Assembly: GCA_000310025.1 (NCBI GenBank) | Contig: FN649727.1 | Location: 3,650,528 to 3,714,527, forward strand | Length of the DNA stretch: 64,000 bases | DNA from: Ectocarpus siliculosus | Taxonomy: Eukaryota > Sar > Phaeophyceae > Ectocarpales > Ectocarpaceae | Direction: 5' to 3' | Shown here: positions 56,901 to 64,000 of the stretch, in pieces | Layout of the letters: each line of letters begins with the position of its first letter | How positions within the stretch are numbered: the stretch's first letter is position 1 | Made by a program: the position numbers and the translations under genes | The notes under the pieces: generated by a model | The model's database searches: none | What the model was told of the DNA's origin: nothing | The model's input: only the letters and a program-made list of their open reading frames with translations

Positions 56901-59900
56901 CAGCCTGTAGCTTATAGCCCCGCACTTTGGGGGGTACGGTAATAGCCAACCGTCCGTAGTTTAGTTGGTATCAAGCAGCGCGTACATCCGCACTCTTGTC
57001 TGCGGATTCTGTCGGACACGCACATACACAATGACCCATCGGCATATCTAGCACGTTTCCCGTGTTTTATTTAAAGTAGGACAATAACGATACCTACTTA
57101 GCCGATGCACGCTCAGTTCGCCGCACTTTAACCCATGATTCCCAGGTCCAACAAGGGAAACACGGTTGCGTCCAAAAGAAATCTCTGACAACAAATAACC
57201 TCCTGTAATATCCCATCCAACAACTCGCACCGGACACACAGCTATACACTCCTCGTCATGCGGCACTGTGAGAAGGAGGTTTGCTCCATCCCGTTGGTTC
57301 TTGCCATATTGAAAATTGAACATTTTGTTGTCAAATCGAGGAAATCTGTGACCACCGCATTTGTCTTCGATTACGTTTGCCAAGATGAGGAAGTAGGGGC
57401 AGCTGTTGGCGGGCAGGAGCAGGAGTTACAGCAGTCGCATGCTGATGTAGGTGGACCATTACTCGGCTGTCGGGGATTGGTGGGTGTTGTCTTGCAGTTC
57501 GACAGGTCTTGTCGTTTGTGTCACTTTGCTGCTGCTACTGCTGCCGCTCTATTGCGCCGAGTTTCTTTTTCTGGCCCTCTTGCCATGTCTGTTTCCGATG
57601 GTGGTCCCGGTGTGATGCCGACACACACATGTGCCGGTGACGCGCTTGGGCGGCCGGGGGTTCTACATGCGCCAAGTTTTGCTGGAATGTGGCCCTGATT
57701 TGATTTTGGGATGAAAAACTGCTGTTAGTCGTTGATGCGGGATTTGATGCCTCTGTTTCCTCTCTTTGCCTGTGCATCTCTTGCGGGTCGTCATTGCCTA
57801 CACCTTTCTGTTGTATGGAACCTGGTTTTGACATATTTCAATCGAATAATCCATCACCTTCGTGCTGTCACCGGTCTGTTTGTTCGAATCGTCCGGGGGC
57901 TGCAGGTGGTGACGGACTACGCCGCTATCCTGGACGACGATTCCATCAACTGTGTCGTGGAGCTTATGGGCGGCGTCACGGACGCGAAGGACGTGAGTGA
58001 TACCCCGATGTCGTGGGTTGGGTCGAGTGAAGCATGGACGCAAACGCTCTCAGAGTTCGGGTCGTCCCATCGCCCTGTCGTCGCCGTCGTTGTGGTTTCT
58101 GCTGCTGTTGATTTGAGTGAGCGTGCTGCCGGAAGGTTTTGCCTGGGTTCGGCGCTGATCGTAGCGAAAAAGGAGGGCAACCTGCTGAGTGGTCGTCGGC
58201 AGTAGCAGGCGGACAAGGGATGGGAGAACATCTTTCCGAAAGGGGGCGAAAGGCAATATCTATATATGCGTACCAGGTTTAAGAATACTGCGCAGGTACA
58301 CGTGGGGTCGCAACTGCGGCTGTTTGTGTGCTGCTGTTGCTGCCGCATTTATGCCTGGCCTCTCGTCGGCGACCGTCGACTAAATAGACCGCTAGCATCG
58401 GCGACAATATTGTAATTTTTCAATTTTGCTGTTTGTCAAAGCCGTTGTCGACGTCTTTGCGTTGTTGCCTCGTGGTGCGAAGGTGGTCTTCGAGGCCATC
58501 CGTCGCAACAAGCACGTCGTCACGGCGAACAAGGCCCTCGTGGCTGCGTACCTCGGCGAGATCCAGGAGCTGCTCAAGGAGCACCCGGGGGTGACGTTCG
58601 GATACGAGGCCGCGGTGTGCGGCGGTGAGTTTTGACGGGGGCGTCAGGAGACACATGGGAGACGAGGATGAGGAGGAGGAGGAGAGCGAGCGCCCTGCTT
58701 GTTGCCACCTACGAATTAAGCTAATACTTTTTGCGTTCTACATTCGTTGCCTACGTACGGTTCTTGTCCCACTATTTAGCCTCTCTCCTGCATAACCTCT
58801 GACGCGTCACGCTGCAAATGTACCTATGGTGCACGCCGTAGCCACAGCATACTTGCTCATCGTCCTCTTCGGCGGGAAGCGAAACATTGCTGGATCTTCC
58901 ACCACTTGAGCGTTTTAGCTGTGGGTTGGTGTAGCTGTGGGTTGGTGCGTCAACGTCACCCAATTTGTTGTTTTCTCGCGCGACGTTTGGTCGCCAACTT
59001 GTTTCGACGGGCGGTAGAAGCCTCGCTCTTGTGTGCATATCTACCGCCTGGGTACCACCCTTGTACGCCGCACAGACAGCTCCTGTTTTTTTTTTGGGTT
59101 TCATCCATTTTGACTGACGGACCCTCGACACCCCTCCGTTGTCGTTCCCCGCCATGTGTGTGTCGCGACCCACCATGTGCAGGCATTCCCATCATCGCCA
59201 CACTGCAGAACGACTACCTGGGGGACAAGATTCTCAAGGCAAGAAGGGGGGGGGGGGGAGTTGGTGGTGGTGGTGGTATAATAGTGGCCTTGTGCACGCT
59301 GCACCTTGCGTGGTGGGTCCGAGTGCTGTCATAGTAGTGCAACAACGCAGCTGGGTGTGAATTTTGGCTGTATGAGCGACCGCCATGAGAGCAGCTGAAG
59401 TCACTCACGAAACGGCAATGGTGAAAAAGAAGCAACAGACAGTAATGTTGCAGTTCAGTGGTGCACAACGTTAGTTAGACCAAGGGGGGTGGTCCTGTGT
59501 GCTTGCCACAATTTTATCGCTTCTGCCTCGGGAAGCGTGGTGACGAGCAAACCAAAGCTTGCCAGTTCGTCTTCGCGCTGAACCACTTTCAGGCTTGCTC
59601 GGCTATTATCGTGTGCGGAATGGTCCGTTCTTTCTTGTAATGTCCCTGCGCACGTGCACACGTTATTGACGAGGAAACCCTGTACAAGCATCGGATCTCG
59701 TCAAAGCTTGTGTATTTTTTTGGTCTTTTAATTTTTCGTCTCGCTTTGTTGTACGTGGATCCCCCCTCCCCCCCCCCTCCCCCCGCGCGCGCGTATCTAT
59801 TCTCTGTTGTTGTCGTTGGTCTTAGGTGTGCGGCATCATGAACGGGACCACTAACTTTATGCTCTCCAAGATGGAGAGCGAGGGCGCCGACTACGGAGAA

Positions 59901-62900
59901 GTGCTCAAGGAGGCGCAGGACTTGGGCTACGCGGAGGGTGAGGAGGAAGTGCGGCACGTACTCCCGCCGTGTGTCTGTGATACCTTGGTTGTTCGAGAGT
60001 GTGTCCGTGCGGGTGTGTCTTTGCTAGGTACATATGCGGCGTTTGTGTCGCCGATGACGCCAAGCGGTTAGAGAGCATCCCGGGTACCGGGCGGGGCCGG
60101 TCTGAGCTTTGTTTGCTCCCGGGGGTTGTAAGCGTGGAATTTGTTTTTCACACTGCTCTAGGAATTTAAACCAACCCCCCCCTGCTTCCTTTAGGGTTAG
60201 CAATGTAGTGTAGCTCGTTCATGCAGAGAGGGAAGCATATGCCAATTTTGCGGACGATATCGCACCCCTTCACGGCATCAGCGAAACCCTTTTCTCAAAT
60301 ATTTTTAGGACGCGCCGGCATGTAGTATCCACGCTCACCACCTGTTGGGAGTGTAAAAGGGGTGTGTGTGTTCTCGTGCGATCCATTTCGGATCGAATTT
60401 TTCCTGTGCGTGCTGCATGCGCGGTGTCACTCGTAGATAGAACCCCCGTTGAACTGTGACAAAACTCAACTCTCGCATCTGCTGGGTCACGACTGCTTCA
60501 CCCCCACCCCCACCCCCGACACCTCTTCGGTCGGATCGCAGCGGACCCTACGGCGGACGTGGAGGGATTTGACGTGCAGGCTAAGATCGCTCTCCTGACA
60601 AAGCTGGCGTTCGGCGCCACGGTGCCATCGGATTTGGTAAGACGGAGGACGAAGGCGGGGGGGGTGCGTGGTTGAGCCGGAGGACCGGGGGGAGTGCGGT
60701 CAAGATGAAGGATTGAGGAGCAAATGATGATGTTGGGGGAGTGTCTCCGAGAGGGTGGGAGAGGTCCTAGTGTTTGTTTTCTCAAGCTGCCGGACTGTAT
60801 TGTAGCAGCACGTTTTAGAGCTGTTTGGAGTACGAAGACATCTGAAGTCGGGAACATGCCAATCTGCGAACGGCGGCGTTGGGCACGGCGACACTTGCCA
60901 CCCCAGCGCCGTCGCAACCCCAACACCCCCTCGTCACAACAAACCTGAGACGTTCTGTATACATTGCTCTTGTTTTTTGTTTCGTTCAACAGATCCAGTG
61001 CAAGGGAATCTCATCCCTGACCTCGGTCGACTTCGAGTACGCCAAGATGATGAAGTCGACCATCAAGCTGCTGGGCACCGCCATGCGGTCCCCCGACGGC
61101 GAGAAGCTCTCGGTCTTCGTGTCCCCCGTGCTCGTGCCGCTCAGCCACCCCATTGCCTCCGCCAGAGGAGCAGGGAACATCGTCTCCGTCGACTCCAAGG
61201 TTTGCGTCCTTAAGGGGGTGGCTGTCGTTGCAGGCTTGAGAGTGGACTGGGGTCGCAACAAAGCTCGTGCGTGTACTGGTCAGCTCTAGTCTAGGGGTGG
61301 AACACAGCCTGGTAGTATGTAGAGCAGGTCTCTGGTGGATCAAATATACCGCCTAAGTCGGGTCACGGATTTGGTTTTCACACCCTCCGTAGGCTTGTTG
61401 GGGGAGCGGAACGTTCTACGAGCGGCTACAGAGTTGTCTAGATATCGGCGCATGTGGATCCTGTGACTCAAGGTTTGTAACTATTTTGCCCCCCGCCCCA
61501 ACTCAGTGGCAGCTACTCCCATCCCTCCACCCCCCACCCACACCTGGTTGTTGTGCCGCCCCCCCCCCTCCCGCAGAACATGGGCACGGCATCGTTCTCT
61601 GGACCCGGCGCGGGGCGGTACCCCACGGCTAACTCTGTGGTGAACGACATCGTTCGCCTCGGGACGGGCAAGGTTGGCTCCCCCTTCCCCTTCGACAAGG
61701 TGGGTGAAGCGTTCATGCTCGTGGTGGTGTCGCAGATGGCGGTGGGTGCTGCGTAGCGGGTGAGGGCGTTCGGTCGTCTCGTTCTGGTGGATAAGTTGCT
61801 GTCGTTGTTGGTGTCGTTTGTCTCGCCAGTGGAGGGAGTCATTCTCAGTCACCTGTGGATCGTTTTAGATGGAATTGTGGGAGACGGTGAGAACGCTCGG
61901 GAGGCACAGGACTTGTGTGAGGCGATTCGCTGGGCTTGTAGGTTTCTTTTGACCGCGCCTCCTGTTTCGCGAGGTCTTGTCCGATGGTCCACATGTTCAT
62001 TTTCGCCCGAATTGGCCTGATTGAGGGGCCCGGCGAGCGTTGGCTGTTCGTGGATCACGTGTCAGCTGTTGAGCCGACGGTGGGGGTTACGCGGCCTGCT
62101 CGAGTTCGTTGCAACCGAGCCGTTACCTTTGGGAGTTAGGTGGCTGGCCTCCTGGGGGCGACGCAAGAGGACATGGCCAATGTCATCGCGGTCGCACCGT
62201 TGCATCTCGACGTCATGACGTTCGGTAGTGCCGGTTTTGCGTCCAACCTTCAGAAATTGCCTGGAATCTGTATCATGTGCGTGGTAATTTTATTTTACTC
62301 GCCTTTACTTTTTAAGTGTGCATGAGTATGCTTTTAGGGGGTGGCGTCTTGCTGCAGGTCCGACTGCTGTACTCCGCTGCGTTTGGTCACTCCCTATTAT
62401 GTGTTAGTGTTGCCCAATGTCTGTGGGGCATGTGTGCGTTAGCAATACATTGGTTGCGCAGGAATCAAAAATCTTCCTGTTTCTGCAAAGCAGTTTTTGT
62501 TGTATTTCTTGTGAAGGCTCTCTTCTCGCGGACACGTCCCCGGGGTATGGAGCAAGTTTTTTTCAACTGTTGGCGTCAAGCACACTCGCCACGGGTGGCT
62601 GACGGTCCTCGGGCGTGCGTACTAATGTACCGACGACCCCCCTACGTGCCCCTGAGAAGGAAGCTCGAGAAAAGACTCGCTTCTGCCAGCGAAATATGTC
62701 CCGAATCACGAAAACAGGCGAAATGGTACATGTACATAAGATATCTTCACACGGTGATTGGTGTTTTGTATGTTGTGGGTCCTGGCCCCGTTCATCCCCT
62801 CGCCTTACCTCCCACCTGCGTGTCTTATTTGTCCTGCGACTGCTGTGGCAGGAGTGGGAGCTGGAGTCGGACTTCACGTCAGCCTTTTACTTGCGCATCA

Positions 62901-63922
62901 CCTGCTCGTGAGTGCTCTTGTGTTGCTGTTCGTGTTTCCATTCCACTCGGCAAGTTTTCGAGCCAAATAGGAGCGCACCATGTAATGCCCGATATATTGT
63001 CGATTGGGTTTCATTTCCGTTATGTTGCAGATTTTTGGGCCACGTCTCTCAAGTGAGAGTGCCGTCTTGCGAAATTGGCCATCTTAATTTTTTTTTCGTT
63101 GTTTTTTTACGGTGTGCAGGGACGATCTTGGGATCATCCAGCGAGTGGGGGAGCTGGCGGCGGAGAACGGTGTCTCCATCCATGCTATCCTGCAAAACCC
63201 CATCGAGGACGTCGACAACGTTGACTTCGTTGTCACCACGGACCCCTGCAAGTGCGTTGTGTGGCTGCAGCTGCTGTATTTTGCTGATTTAGCGACGTCT
63301 GTTTCGAGAGTCGGACCTTTTGAAGCGTAGTTTGTGAGGCGGTGACGCATAACCTGATGTCTCTGTTTCTTTGACTCGTGCGTCTCCACGGTGCTAAGCG
63401 ACTGGCCAATGGAAACACGCCGGTCCTAGCAGGGAAAAAACACGCTGGAAGGCTTTCTGATCCGATTGTGCGCGTATGTGCTGGATTCGTGAACATTTGT
63501 TTTTCTGAAGTTTTACATACAATTACGGAAAGACTACCCTTGCGAGATATAACCACAGTCGAAAAAAATGTGTTGAATTATTTTTCGTTTACATTGAAAG
63601 GGAGAAAAACCGGCTGGATGCTGGTCTTATATTGAGTATTTAAGCCTGATTTTTGTTTATGTTCGTCGAATTTGACGTCGTTCCGCGGGTTCCATCAGCG
63701 CTAAGAGTCGAATGCCGCCTCCGATTCCGCCCCGGATTTCGTTCACTGCATCTGTTCGATGTAAGAAGGACGATTTCGCACACACTTACCCGCCCGCCTT
63801 CGCCAAATGGGGTATTCGTCTGCTCGTTTTCCTTCAGGCAATCGCAAGTGGACGAGCTGTCGAGCTCCATCGGACAGGAGAAGTGGGCAAAAGGAGTGCC
63901 CCTCATCCTAACTCTCCTGTGA
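53941..63922 (+). CDS. Homoserine dehydrogenase, monofunctional, plastid-targeted, with ACT domain
   Basis: Thirteen exons, all phases consistent: 53941-54155, 55317-55470, 55814-55921, 57906-57992, 58483-58624, 59183-59238, 59826-59937, 60542-60636, 60993-61199, 61577-61699, 62852-62907, 63120-63251, 63838-63922; 523 residues. It reduces aspartate semialdehyde to homoserine for threonine and methionine synthesis. The N terminus is a signal segment followed by SQAFVVP and a Ser/Thr/Arg-rich transit region. The NAD(P)-binding loop [10 protein letters not shown] is at ~108-117. Next come [41 protein letters not shown] and [20 protein letters not shown] (catalytic acidic residues and Lys). The last three exons give an ACT domain ([18 protein letters not shown]), which in this family binds threonine as feedback inhibitor. 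Intron 6 appears to begin with GC (AAG|GCAAGA). No aspartokinase domain is fused. Confidence 0.93.
55564..55587 (+). repeat. Short telomere-like TTAGGG tract
   Basis: GGTTAGGGTTAGGGATAGGG lies in intron 2 of the homoserine dehydrogenase gene, just after a G-rich stretch: two exact and two near TTAGGG units. Confidence 0.7.
56564..56940. mobile_element. Inverted-repeat (foldback/MITE-like) element
   Basis: The ends ACCGTACTCCCCGAAGTGCG and the complement of CGCACTTTGGGGGGTACGGT pair. Further in, ~100-bp arms (about 56588-56690 and 56798-56905) pair with few mismatches, leaving a ~105-bp loop. The 3-bp AAT flanks both sides (56561-56563, 56941-56943). It sits in intron 3 of the homoserine dehydrogenase gene. 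No coding capacity is seen. Confidence 0.8.
63525..63645. mobile_element. Retroposon-like element, copy 3 (diverged, partial)
   Basis: It keeps the order GGAAAGACTACCC, GCGAGATATAACCACAGTCG, AAAACCGGCTGGATGCTGGT and TTATATTGAGTATTTAAG found in copies 1 and 2, but lacks the later half. It lies in the last intron of homoserine dehydrogenase. Confidence 0.7.
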
Positions 63923-64000
63923 TGCGATGAGTCGATGCGATATTTTGACTCTGTTGTTTCACGTGGACTGATCACATGATTCTCGTTATGTTTGCTGAAA
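63923..64000 (+). other. Start of homoserine dehydrogenase 3' untranslated region
   Basis: The 78 bp after the TGA stop hold no further gene. Confidence 0.6.

Noticed and set aside
1-64000. CRISPR arrays, bacterial operons, ribosomal RNA genes
   Set aside because: None is present; gene structure is that of an intron-rich eukaryote and no rRNA-like sequence was seen.

Overview
The window reads as nuclear DNA of a photosynthetic stramenopile, most likely a brown alga close to Ectocarpus. The reasons are: genes cut into many short exons by introns of 0.2-2 kb; GC-rich third codon positions; long CT microsatellites and G/C homopolymers; two proteins with the bipartite plastid presequence of secondary plastids (signal peptide, then a cleavage motif with Phe); and a probable flagellar protein. 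Exon borders were placed by hand from GT-AG (twice GC-AG) sites and checked only by reading-frame phase. Family names come from remembered family sequences, not from a search.

Layout. 0.5-4.4 kb (-): a multi-exon probable flagellar protein, only partly resolved. 7.3-11.2 kb (-): ATP6AP2-like V-ATPase accessory protein, head to head with a TMEM14/FAX-like membrane protein at 11.5-15.1 kb (+). 16.9-27.9 kb (+): a 1,714-residue protein with three tandem copies of a basic SH3/Tudor-like unit and an unrecognised core. 31.4-32.5 kb (-): an Ala/Lys/Glu-rich reading frame that is either a separate gene or the tail of the next one. 33.0-39.1 kb (-): RNA polymerase III subunit RPC5, head to head with a short-chain dehydrogenase at 39.9-42.3 kb (+). 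42.9-46.8 kb (-): a secretory-type protein with about 19 two-cysteine repeats and a C-terminal J domain. 51.6-53.7 kb (-): an unrecognised plastid-targeted protein, only 195 bp head to head from plastid homoserine dehydrogenase at 53.9-63.9 kb (+, 13 exons).

Three divergent pairs (ATP6AP2/TMEM14, RPC5/SDR, plastid protein/homoserine dehydrogenase) probably share promoters. Only the last pair clearly sends both products to the same compartment.

Introns and intergenic DNA carry several repeat families. There is a 1.22-kb PIF/Harbinger-like element with perfect 53-bp terminal inverted repeats. A ~300-bp retroposon-like family occurs three times, one copy with a 17-bp target duplication. A dispersed family always carries a poly-G/poly-C tract at the same end. 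A 377-bp inverted-repeat element lies inside homoserine dehydrogenase. Two assembly gaps (9802-9931, 24675-24774) lie in introns, next to G or C homopolymers. The most novel items are the two-cysteine-repeat/J-domain protein and the triplicated-unit protein.
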